33,932 nt of DNA from Acidobacteriota bacterium (GTDB lineage: Bacteria > Acidobacteriota > Terriglobia > Acidiferrales > UBA7541). Each line of letters opens with the position of its first letter. The stretch's first letter is position 1. Location of the stretch: NCBI GenBank assembly GCA_003224235.1, contig QHYU01000164.1, positions 1-33,932 of the forward strand. Direction: 5' to 3'. The translations under genes and the position numbers were made by a program. Under the pieces are notes generated by a model. It saw only the letters and a program-made list of their open reading frames with translations, was not told the origin of the DNA and did not search any database. Shown here in pieces: positions 24,344 to 32,050 of the stretch.

Positions 24344-25708
24344 ATGACCGCGATTCAGCTGCACACGCCGATTCCTGGGCCTCGCTCGCAGGAGTTGATG
24401 CGGCGCCGCGCGGCGGCGGTGCCGCAGGGAGCCTACCACGTCACGCCCATTTTCGTCGCTCGTGCTGAGGGCGCCGTGCTCGAAGACGTTGATGGCAATC
24501 GGCTAATCGACTTCGCCGGGGGCATCGGCTGTCTCAATGCAGGGCACCGGGCCCCGCGGGCCGTGGCGGCGATCCGCGCGCAACTCGAGCGGTTCTTGCA
24601 CACCTGCTTCCACGTGACGCCCTACGAAGACTATGTGACTCTGGCGGAACGCCTGAATGCGCTCGTGCCGGGTGATTTCCCCAAGAAGACCTTGCTGGTC
24701 AATAGCGGCGCCGAGGCCGTGGAGAACGCCGTGAAGATTGCGCGCGCCTATACACGCCGGCCCGCGGTGATCTGCTTCGAAGATGCCTTTCACGGGCGCA
24801 CCTTGCTCACGCTCTCCCTAACCAGCAAGACGCATCCCTACAAGAGCGGCTTTGCGCCCTTTGTCGGCGACGTCTACCGCATCCCCTACGCGTACTGTTA
24901 CCGCTGTGCCTATTCGTTGCGGTACCCATCGTGCGGCGTCTTCTGCGCTCACCACCTTGAGGACACTTTCAGGCGTAGCGTGGCGGCCGAATCGGTGGCC
25001 GCCCTCGTCGTTGAACCGGTGCTGGGCGAAGGGGGATTTGTGGCGCCTCCGCCGGAGTTCTTTTCGATCCTGCAGGGGATTTGCCGTCGCCACGGTATCC
25101 TGTTCATCGCCGATGAAGTGCAGACAGGTTTTGGACGCACGGGCGCTTTTTTCGCCTGCGAGCGCTATGGCGTCGCGCCGGACATCCTGGTAACTGCGAA
25201 ATCGTTGGGGGGCGGGCTGCCGCTGGCCGCGGTTACCGGCCGGGCGGAGATCATGGATACGCCGGGTGTCGGAGCCCTGGGCGGAACGTTCGGGGGAAAC
25301 CCATTGGCGTGCGCCGCGGCGCTCGCAGTGCTTGAAGCTTTTGACCATGACGGCCTCCTTCCCCGCGCCGAACTGATCGGTGAGCGTTTTCGCGCGCAGG
25401 CTCGCGCTTGGCAGCAGCGTTGGTCGGCCATCGGCGACATCCGCGGGTTGGGCGCGATGCAGGCCATCGAGTTGGTGCGCTCACAGGCCTCCCGCGAACC
25501 ATCCGAAGAGGAAGCCAAACAGATTGTGCGCTATTGCTACGAGCATGGTCTCATCGTGCTTTCCGCTGGCAGCTATGGAAATGTGATTCGGCTGCTTGTG
25601 CCCCTAGTCATCTCCGACGAGCAGCTCACTGAGGGGTTGGGCGTGCTGGAGGCCGCATTCGAGGCCGTTCTGGAACCTAGGTCGCAGGTGGTGTCGCCCC
25701 CCACGTAG
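24344..25708 (+). CDS. Class III aminotransferase, 4-aminobutyrate-transaminase-like, with a Cys4 cluster
   Basis: A 454-residue PLP enzyme that could transfer the amino group of GABA or a related omega-amino acid to a 2-oxo acid. NSGAEAVENAVKIAR, D257 in ADEVQTGFGRTG and K286 in VTAKSLGGGLPLAA are the expected cofactor contacts. Between residues 185 and 201 four cysteines are spaced as CYRC and CGVFC (C185, C188, C197, C201), a possible structural metal site seen in a subset of this family. The start codon follows the dehydrogenase stop directly, so translation is coupled. It is the last gene of the plus-strand arm. The 193 bp behind it hold no gene and no clear hairpin. Confidence 0.9.
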   Translation: MTAIQLHTPIPGPRSQELMRRRAAAVPQGAYHVTPIFVARAEGAVLEDVDGNRLIDFAGGIGCLNAGHRAPRAVAAIRAQLERFLHTCFHVTPYEDYVTLAERLNALVPGDFPKKTLLVNSGAEAVENAVKIARAYTRRPAVICFEDAFHGRTLLTLSLTSKTHPYKSGFAPFVGDVYRIPYAYCYRCAYSLRYPSCGVFCAHHLEDTFRRSVAAESVAALVVEPVLGEGGFVAPPPEFFSILQGICRRHGILFIADEVQTGFGRTGAFFACERYGVAPDILVTAKSLGGGLPLAAVTGRAEIMDTPGVGALGGTFGGNPLACAAALAVLEAFDHDGLLPRAELIGERFRAQARAWQQRWSAIGDIRGLGAMQAIELVRSQASREPSEEEAKQIVRYCYEHGLIVLSAGSYGNVIRLLVPLVISDEQLTEGLGVLEAAFEAVLEPRSQVVSPPT

Positions 25709-25901
25709 CGCGCGCGTGCGCCGAACGAACTCCGCCGTGACCCCTCGGCGCCCCTTCGAGCACACGTTTCTAGTTTCTTCTCGGATTGGCTCGCCCGCAC
25801 TGCTCCCCTTGTGCTCTGGGAATCCTCACGTCCTTAGCGAAGGGGCGACGAAGAAATTTATGGAATTTTCGGGGCGTGTCATCGTAGATCGCGATTATTG
25901 G

Positions 25902-28900
25902 TTAGAACGCCCACCGCAGCGAGAACTGAATTAGCCGCGGCGTGCCCACTGTCTGAGTGATCTTGCCGAAGGTGGCCGGGTTTTCCACGTCGGCCTGCGC
26001 CGGGTTGGAGAAGTTGGCGTGATTCCAGATGTTAAAGAAGTCGGTCTTGAACCGGACCGTGTTCCGCTCGGTGATCTTGAAATTCTTGATCAGGGAGAAA
26101 TCCCAGTTCTGCTGAAACGGCCCGCGGTAGATGTTCCTCCCGAGGTTGCCGAAATCGGTCGTGCAGAAATTCGGATCGGACTGACACTGGACGGGATACA
26201 GCAGCGGCGCCGTCGTGAAAGTATTTGGATTCAGGTAGCCGTCGATGCGCTGGCGAATGTCACCGCTCGTCGTGCCGGCCCCGATCGACCCGCCGGACGC
26301 CAGGCTGGCGCCCAGGGTAAGCGGCGTGAGCCCGGCCCCGAGAAACGCCGTGCCAGCGCCCGAATCGGTGACGGAGAAGGGAGAGCCGGACTGGAAGATG
26401 GAGATTCCACTAATAGCCCAGCCGTGGAGCAACGCGCCCCTTAAGCCGGTCGCGTCTCTGTAGAAAGGCAGGTCGTAGCGGTAGCTAACGCTCAGACGAT
26501 GCGTGCGGTCGAAGTCAGACAACCCGCGCGAGGCATCTAGGGTTGATTCGTCGTTGAACGCAGTATTCAGCGCCGTGTTGCCGCTCGAGGTCGCGTCGGT
26601 CGAGCGCGAGAACGTGTACGCGCCCAGGAAGTAGCCCCCAGCCCAGCGGCGCGACAGCGTCGCCTGCAACGAATGGTAATGAGAATAGGCGTCATTGGCA
26701 AAGAGCTGGAAGCCGCTGTATCCGTTGATGCCCTGCGCCCGCGTACGCGCCGGGCCGTTGGCAAGCGTGTTTGTCGTGATCGTGAACTGTTGTCCCCCCG
26801 CGCCCGTCTGGACAATCGGATTGGATGGACTGGCGCGAAGTGCCTGCAGGCTTGTGCGGGTCTCCCGCAGATGCACGGCGTGGGTACCCACGTAGCCGAC
26901 CTCGAGCACCCACTGTTTCCCGAGAGCACGCTGGATCGTGAGGTTCCATTGCTGCGTGTTTGGCGCGACAAAGTGTCGCGGCACCGTCAGGCCGAAAATG
27001 AACTGCGACGGAAGCACACCGGGGCCGCTGCCACATACGTAGTTTGGCGGCTGCGTCGTGTCCCCGCCCGGAAAGTCTTGTAACACACCGAGGCAAGGAA
27101 CAAAGGTCTGGTCGAGGAGACCGCCCCGCGGTAGGGCATTCGGATTGGGATTGGGGCAACCAGCCAGTGGCGTCGCCGAGAAGAAGGTACCCAGACAGCC
27201 CGGCGGTCCGCCGCCGAAGGCTACCGGAAGAAACGGCGCCTGGAAGCTGAGCTGATCCACCGTGCCGACGTCTTCGCGGACAAAGTAAATACCATAGCCG
27301 CCGCGGACGGTTGTGGTGTGATGGCTGAAGAGGTCCCACGCGAAACCGAATCGGGGCCCGAGGCCCGTCGTGTAGTCATTGCCGTAGGTCGTATTACTGC
27401 CGGTTGGATTCAAGCCTGGCACGTTCAGGCTCTTCACGCAACCACCGTAAATAAAGGGGTACTTACCCGCATTGGACAGAACCGGATCGAGGTTGCCGAT
27501 GTGGCAGAGATTGTCGTGGAACGCGCCGAGCATCTCGACACGAAGACCAAGGTTCAGCGTCAAATCGCGCCGGATTTTCCAGTCGTCCTGGCCGAAGAAC
27601 GCAAAATTGTTCGTCCGGTACTCGTGGTCGAAGACGCCGCCGCCGCCGAAGCTGAAGTCCGGCGCACCGATCAGCCATTTCTGGAAGTCGGTCAGGCCGC
27701 CGCCGTTGACGAAGAAGAGCTGGCCGTTGAAGACCTGCGGGAAGAGCTTGTCGAGATTGACGCGCGTGTACTCCCCTCCGAACCGCCACACGTGTGCGCC
27801 TTTCACCCAGCTCAACGTGTCCACGAAGCTGAAATTGTTCTGTGTCTGGAACTGCTCGGCCGGTGGCGTGGGTCCGATCTGAAAACCCGAGCTGCCAAGG
27901 GTGAACTTGTAGATCGACTTGGTTACGTTGTTCGTCGGACGGTCGATGCCGAGGTCCGCTGCGGTCACTGGCGCCACGTTGATCAAGCTGTTGTTGATAC
28001 GTACAAAGCCGAACCGGAAGTCATTCACCAGCGCCGGCGAGAAAAGGTGAGTTTCATTCACGGTCAAAAACCGCCCGTTCACCGGCAGGTCGTAGGGGAA
28101 GTTCAGGTCCGTGGCGCTGATGCTGCTCGCCAGCGTTCCGCCGAGCGAGGCCTGCAGGCCGCCCGCGCCAAAGGGCAGCAGCGATTCCGAATTCGAGAAG
28201 AAGAACCGCGCGGAAACCTTATCCTGCGCGCCGCGGAATTCGCGGTCCCAGTTCGTTGTGAACTGGTCGTCGGTGTACCTTCCCGACCGGCTGACGGTCA
28301 AAAGTCCCGTGCCAGTGCCGTCGTCACGCACGCTGGGGATCAGGAACCCATTGGGGTCGCCGAACTGGTTGCTCTTAAACTGGAGCAGCTTCAGGATCAC
28401 AGGATCAATCGTCGTCGTTGTGTTGTTGAAGAAGGCCTGCGAAATGGACTGCTGCGAGCGGTTCGTTGGAATCGCTGGAATGCGCGTGCTGATGAATGTC
28501 CCCGGCGAAATGCCGCTGCGCTGCCGCGTCCCCTGATAATTCAGGAAGAAAAAGCCCCACTTCTCCGTGCCAACTGGTCCCCCCAGGCTTCCGCCAAGAA
28601 TGTTCTGCTTCACCGGCGGTCGCGGCTGGTCGGCGCGATTCAGGAAGAACTCGTTCGCGTTCAAAACATCATTGCGGAAGAACTCATACAGGTCGCCGTG
28701 AAAATCCTTTGTGCCGGATTTCAGAATCGCGTTGACGTTGCCGCCACCGTTCCGTCCCTGGCTTGCGTCGTAGAGCGACGTCTGGACCTTGAATTCCTGA
28801 ATCACATCCGGGTTTGGCAGCGGCACGTTGGTCGCCTGGGCGACGTTGTAGTCGGTGGCGCTGATGCCCTCGATCAGATAATTGTTGTTGTCCTCGCGCT

Positions 28901-29465
28901 GCCCGTTTACGACGATGCGCACATTGCCGCGGCCGAGCTGCGCCGAGGCGTTTAGTTCGCTCTGTGCACCCGTGGAAAGCGTCAGCAACTGCTGGTAATT
29001 CTGTGTCGCAAGCGGCAATTCGCGCACCGTAGCCGTACCAATGGACTGGCCCGTTGTGGCATTCGTGGTCTCAACAGGGATGATATTGGCGGTAACTTCC
29101 ACCTTCTCCGCCAACGCCCCCGGCCGCAATGTGATCGTGACGCGAGTGGTTTCTGTAACCCGGACCTCGATATCCGCAGCCTTGGCCTCGGCAAATCCGG
29201 TCTTGTTCACGACGACAGTGTAGGTCCCTGGCGGCAGCAGCGGAGCGGTGAACGCCCCGTCCGCATTTGTCGGCAGCTTGCGCACGAGCGTCTCCGTGCG
29301 CGCGTTAATAATCTGTACTTCCGCATCCACAATGGCGCCGCCGCTCGTATCCAGCACCGTGCCGCTGATCGCGCCTGTGGCTCCTCCCTGGGCGTATGCG
29401 CGCACGCCCCCGAGGGCCACGATCAGCATGGATGCAAAGGCCAATAATTTCACCGCGACTCGCAT
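25902..29465 (-). CDS. Second Oar-like TonB-dependent receptor, 1187 aa
   Basis: Another large acidobacterial outer-membrane receptor. The signal peptide (residues 1-26, ending RAYAQ) is followed by a carboxypeptidase-regulatory-like domain (ISGTVLDTSGGAIVDAEVQI to about residue 120), a plug (VEVTANIIPVETTNATTGQS, VVNGQREDNNNYLIEGIS) and a barrel that ends in FSLRWAF. GGGGGAG stands just before the ATG. It converges on the GABA-transaminase-like gene and so is not part of that transcript. It differs clearly from the receptor at 15946-19917 in length and loops, so the two are paralogues of a large family and not a recent duplicate. Its ligand is unknown. Confidence 0.9.
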   Translation of the reverse strand: MRVAVKLLAFASMLIVALGGVRAYAQGGATGAISGTVLDTSGGAIVDAEVQIINARTETLVRKLPTNADGAFTAPLLPPGTYTVVVNKTGFAEAKAADIEVRVTETTRVTITLRPGALAEKVEVTANIIPVETTNATTGQSIGTATVRELPLATQNYQQLLTLSTGAQSELNASAQLGRGNVRIVVNGQREDNNNYLIEGISATDYNVAQATNVPLPNPDVIQEFKVQTSLYDASQGRNGGGNVNAILKSGTKDFHGDLYEFFRNDVLNANEFFLNRADQPRPPVKQNILGGSLGGPVGTEKWGFFFLNYQGTRQRSGISPGTFISTRIPAIPTNRSQQSISQAFFNNTTTTIDPVILKLLQFKSNQFGDPNGFLIPSVRDDGTGTGLLTVSRSGRYTDDQFTTNWDREFRGAQDKVSARFFFSNSESLLPFGAGGLQASLGGTLASSISATDLNFPYDLPVNGRFLTVNETHLFSPALVNDFRFGFVRINNSLINVAPVTAADLGIDRPTNNVTKSIYKFTLGSSGFQIGPTPPAEQFQTQNNFSFVDTLSWVKGAHVWRFGGEYTRVNLDKLFPQVFNGQLFFVNGGGLTDFQKWLIGAPDFSFGGGGVFDHEYRTNNFAFFGQDDWKIRRDLTLNLGLRVEMLGAFHDNLCHIGNLDPVLSNAGKYPFIYGGCVKSLNVPGLNPTGSNTTYGNDYTTGLGPRFGFAWDLFSHHTTTVRGGYGIYFVREDVGTVDQLSFQAPFLPVAFGGGPPGCLGTFFSATPLAGCPNPNPNALPRGGLLDQTFVPCLGVLQDFPGGDTTQPPNYVCGSGPGVLPSQFIFGLTVPRHFVAPNTQQWNLTIQRALGKQWVLEVGYVGTHAVHLRETRTSLQALRASPSNPIVQTGAGGQQFTITTNTLANGPARTRAQGINGYSGFQLFANDAYSHYHSLQATLSRRWAGGYFLGAYTFSRSTDATSSGNTALNTAFNDESTLDASRGLSDFDRTHRLSVSYRYDLPFYRDATGLRGALLHGWAISGISIFQSGSPFSVTDSGAGTAFLGAGLTPLTLGASLASGGSIGAGTTSGDIRQRIDGYLNPNTFTTAPLLYPVQCQSDPNFCTTDFGNLGRNIYRGPFQQNWDFSLIKNFKITERNTVRFKTDFFNIWNHANFSNPAQADVENPATFGKITQTVGTPRLIQFSLRWAF

Positions 29466-29564
29466 GGTTCTCCCCCAGCTAAAGCACTGCTCCCCGGTGG
29501 CGGGGCCACTCCGGCGGATACACCATAACCGCCTCAGGACACAGCCCGCAAGCGGCTCACCCCC

Positions 29565-29622
29565 GAACTGTCAAGTTCACTGGCCCGGATACTATCACGC
29601 CTGTAGGTATTCCCTTGTCAAC
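29565..29622 (-). promoter_or_regulatory. Possible promoter and small dyad upstream of the second receptor
   Basis: On the minus strand a perfect TTGACA (29622-29617) is followed after about 20 bp by GATAGT (29596-29591), which is longer than ideal spacing. Slightly nearer the gene is an inverted repeat GAACT-GTCA-AGTTC (29565-29578) that could bind a regulator. Both are weak on their own. Confidence 0.25.
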
Positions 29623-29655
29623 GGAGTCGTCGAGTGTTGAAAGCGGGAGTCTGGC

Positions 29656-30171
29656 TTGATACCATCCGCGCAAATGGTCGAGGATAGGGTCCGCCTCCAC
29701 TTCAGCGACTATCTGGGCAAAGCCGAAGTGGCCATTTATTCCATTCTTGCCGTGTTGCTTTCTGTCACGGCCCTAGCGGCGATTGCGAGCGCTGGCAAAC
29801 TGCTCTGGGATGGCCTCAGCCACTGGGCCATGGCGACCGAGACACTGCGAGTGTTGGACCAATTACTGCTTGTGCTGATGCTGGTGGAAATTCTGCATAC
29901 GGTGCGCATCTCCATCCGCTCGCATATTCTCTTTACCGCCGAGCCATTCCTGGTGGTGGGCCTGATTGCCTCGATTCGGCGCATCCTCGTGATTACCTTG
30001 GAGGCGGCCACCCTCACCAAAGAAGGAAAGTGGTCGACTGAAGGCGCCAGCATCTTTCGCGCTTCCATGATTGAGCTTAGCTTGCTCGGGATACTCGTCC
30101 TCGTTTTGGTATTCTCTATTTCACTCTTGCGTCGTTATGCTCCTGCCCCGAAAGACCTCAAGGTCATCTGA
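29656..30171 (+). CDS. PsiE-like membrane protein, 171 aa
   Basis: Resembles the phosphate-starvation-inducible PsiE family (PF06146 type), small four-helix inner-membrane proteins of unknown biochemical role. Hydrophobic segments are near residues 25-47, 68-82, 94-114 and 138-160. The conserved middle part reads VLDQLLLVLMLVEILHTVR followed by EPFLVVGLIASIRRILV. The start is taken as TTG at 29656 because GGGAG stands seven bases before it; the ATG at 29674 lacks a Shine-Dalgarno but is possible. It is divergent from the second receptor and has no clear operon partner. No PhoB box was recognised. Confidence 0.75.
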   Translation: MIPSAQMVEDRVRLHFSDYLGKAEVAIYSILAVLLSVTALAAIASAGKLLWDGLSHWAMATETLRVLDQLLLVLMLVEILHTVRISIRSHILFTAEPFLVVGLIASIRRILVITLEAATLTKEGKWSTEGASIFRASMIELSLLGILVLVLVFSISLLRRYAPAPKDLKVI

Positions 30172-30505
30172 AGCCTGAATATCATCCCCACGCCTACCGG
30201 AAACTCCAGGAGCCTCCGTGCGGTCCTCGGCCAGCTGAACCTGACCCACCCGCCCCCAATGCAGATTCGCTCGCCCCCAGGATCGATGAGGGTGGTTGGA
30301 CTGCGAACACCGTTTTGGCAGGCCAGGCCTTCTGGGATGCGACTGCCGATCACCTATTCCGAAGGCACCGCAGATGGTCAGAGAAGTGCTAAACAGGTTC
30401 CCTACTTGTATATATCCGGCTCGAGGCAGACCCATGTGAAGTAGAATAATTCGTTGAAAACAATTGTGGCTCCCGAATTTAATTCGCGAAAAAGGATAGA
30501 GTGAG
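30172..30505. other. 334 bp non-coding stretch before the TPR gene
   Basis: Neither strand shows a reading frame that resembles a protein I know. The left two-thirds are GC-rich and featureless to me. The last ~100 bp turn AT-rich and carry the likely promoter of the TPR gene. Confidence 0.5.
30454..30483 (+). promoter_or_regulatory. Likely sigma-70 promoter of the TPR gene
   Basis: TTGAAA (30454-30459) and TTTAAT (30478-30483) are separated by 18 bp, each matching five of six consensus bases, in an AT-rich patch of an otherwise GC-rich region. The start codon at 30506 with AAAGGA upstream fits a short leader. The -10 region overlaps the palindrome GAATTTAATTC (30475-30485). Confidence 0.4.
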
Positions 30506-31855
30506 ATGAGATCAGGCAAGACGCCTGTGGTGCTGATGGGAAAGTTGTTTCTGTGCCTTTGGGCCCTGGTTGCATGCGCCCAGGAGCTGCACTGGGATAA
30601 GTCTATGGCTGCTGCCGGAAAGGCTCGTCAGGAAGGCCGCTACTCCGAGGCTGAGAGACTGTTTATAGACGCAATCAAAGAAGTGGAGGGATTCGGACCC
30701 GGAGACCCACGCTTGCCCGCTAGTTTAAACAGCCTGGCAGAACTCTATCGTACGCGCAGCAAGTATGCAGAGGCTGAGGCGCTCTATAAGCGGGCGCTGG
30801 CGATCCGGGAGAAAACCTTGGGGCCAGACCACCCCGAGGTGGCCACGAGCCTAAACAACCTTGCGCTTCTCTACCACGACGAGCGCAAGAATGCCGAAGC
30901 CGAAGCGCTCTACAAGCGGGCGCTCGCGATCCGGGAGAAAACCTTGGGCACAGACCACCTCGAGGTAGCCTCGAGCCTGAACAACCTTCCGGTTCTTTAC
31001 CACGAAGAGCGCAAGAATGCCGAGGCCGAACCCCTTGACAAGCGGGCGCTAGTGATCTGGGAGAAAACCTTGGGGGCAGACCACCCCCAGGTAGCCACGA
31101 GCCTGCACAACCTTGCGGTTGTCTACCACGACGAGCGCAACTATGCCGAGGCCGAGCCGCTCTACCGGCGGGCGCTCGCGATCTGGGAGAAAGCTGGAGG
31201 GATGGAGAACCCGGAGGCAGCCGCCACTCTTAACAGCTTAGGGGAGCTTTACCGCACTCAGGGCAAATATGCCGAGGCCGAGCCGCTCTACAGGCGGGCA
31301 CTGGCGATCTGGGAGAAAGCTGGGGGGCCGGAGAATCCGGAGGCGGCTGCCACTCTTGGCAGCTTGGGGGAGCTTTACCGCACCCAGGGCAAATATGCCG
31401 AGGCCGAGCCGCTCTACAGGCGGGCACTGGCGATCTGGGAGAAAGCTGGGGGGCCGGAGAACCCGGAGGCGGCCGCCGCTCTTACTAGTTTGGGGGAGCT
31501 TTACCGCACCCAGGGCAAGTATGCCGAGGCCGAGCCGCTTTTCAAGCGAGCGCTGGCAGTCAAGGAAAAGAGCCTCGGGCCGGAACACCTCGACGTGGCC
31601 ATAAGTCTGAGCAACTTGGCGCTGCTCTACAATTATGAGGGCAAGTACTCCGAGGCAGAGCCCCTCTACAAGAGAGTGGTGGCGATCCGGGAGAAGAACC
31701 TGGGCCCAGAACACCCGGACGTGGCGCAGTCTCTGGATGCTTACGCCGCGCTGCTTCGCCAGGCAGGCCAAAAAGCTGACGCAGAGAAAATGGAAGCCCG
31801 GGCAAGGAAGATCCGAGCCAAGCGCCCGCGAGAACCAGGACGAGACTTGCATTAA
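30506..31855 (+). CDS. Exported TPR-repeat protein of the kinesin-light-chain type, 449 aa
   Basis: A protein-interaction scaffold. A signal peptide spans about residues 1-26 (LFLCLWALVACAQ). From about residue 35 to 435 it is a solenoid of 42-residue TPR_10/TPR_12 repeats with the pattern NLALLYxxxxKxAEAEPLYKRALAI, roughly nine to ten units. The central three are almost identical in sequence. The tail is basic (ARKIRAKRPREPG). Alone in its transcript, it converges on the cyclase gene; the 195 bp between them show no gene. Length is free to vary in such proteins because repeats expand and contract. Its partner is unknown. Confidence 0.9.
   Translation: MRSGKTPVVLMGKLFLCLWALVACAQELHWDKSMAAAGKARQEGRYSEAERLFIDAIKEVEGFGPGDPRLPASLNSLAELYRTRSKYAEAEALYKRALAIREKTLGPDHPEVATSLNNLALLYHDERKNAEAEALYKRALAIREKTLGTDHLEVASSLNNLPVLYHEERKNAEAEPLDKRALVIWEKTLGADHPQVATSLHNLAVVYHDERNYAEAEPLYRRALAIWEKAGGMENPEAAATLNSLGELYRTQGKYAEAEPLYRRALAIWEKAGGPENPEAAATLGSLGELYRTQGKYAEAEPLYRRALAIWEKAGGPENPEAAAALTSLGELYRTQGKYAEAEPLFKRALAVKEKSLGPEHLDVAISLSNLALLYNYEGKYSEAEPLYKRVVAIREKNLGPEHPDVAQSLDAYAALLRQAGQKADAEKMEARARKIRAKRPREPGRDLH
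31154..31531 (+). repeat. Three tandem 126-bp near-identical repeats inside the TPR gene
   Basis: Units at 31154-31279, 31280-31405 and 31406-31531 each begin GAGCCGCTCTAC and encode one 42-residue TPR unit. The second and third differ at only a few positions. Flanking units are clearly more diverged, which points to recent local amplification by unequal crossing-over or slippage. Confidence 0.9.
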
Positions 31856-32050
31856 AACTCAGAATGACGATAGTTCTTTTTTGCCTGCACTGTCCGACTC
31901 TACATCGGCGCACGACGGGCCGGAAGCCGGTAGTGTTTTTGATTTTTCCCTGAGAAGCCAAGAGCAGTGCGTCGCCAGGGCACGGCAGTCGCTAAGGGCT
32001 CCTGCGGATAGGTCAGTCGAGCGGTGGAAGTGCGTAAAGTTTCTTAGCTG

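Noticed and set aside
23435-24439. 334-codon open frame on the minus strand
   Set aside because: Antisense to the aldehyde dehydrogenase; no signal of its own.
24896-24948. Cys cluster as evidence for an iron-sulfur enzyme
   Set aside because: All PLP-enzyme motifs are intact and the cysteines sit in a short insertion; a structural metal or disulfides are more likely.
27318-28955. 545-codon open frame on the plus strand
   Set aside because: It lies entirely antisense to the second Oar-like receptor, has no domain I recognise and is a shadow frame of GC-rich coding DNA.
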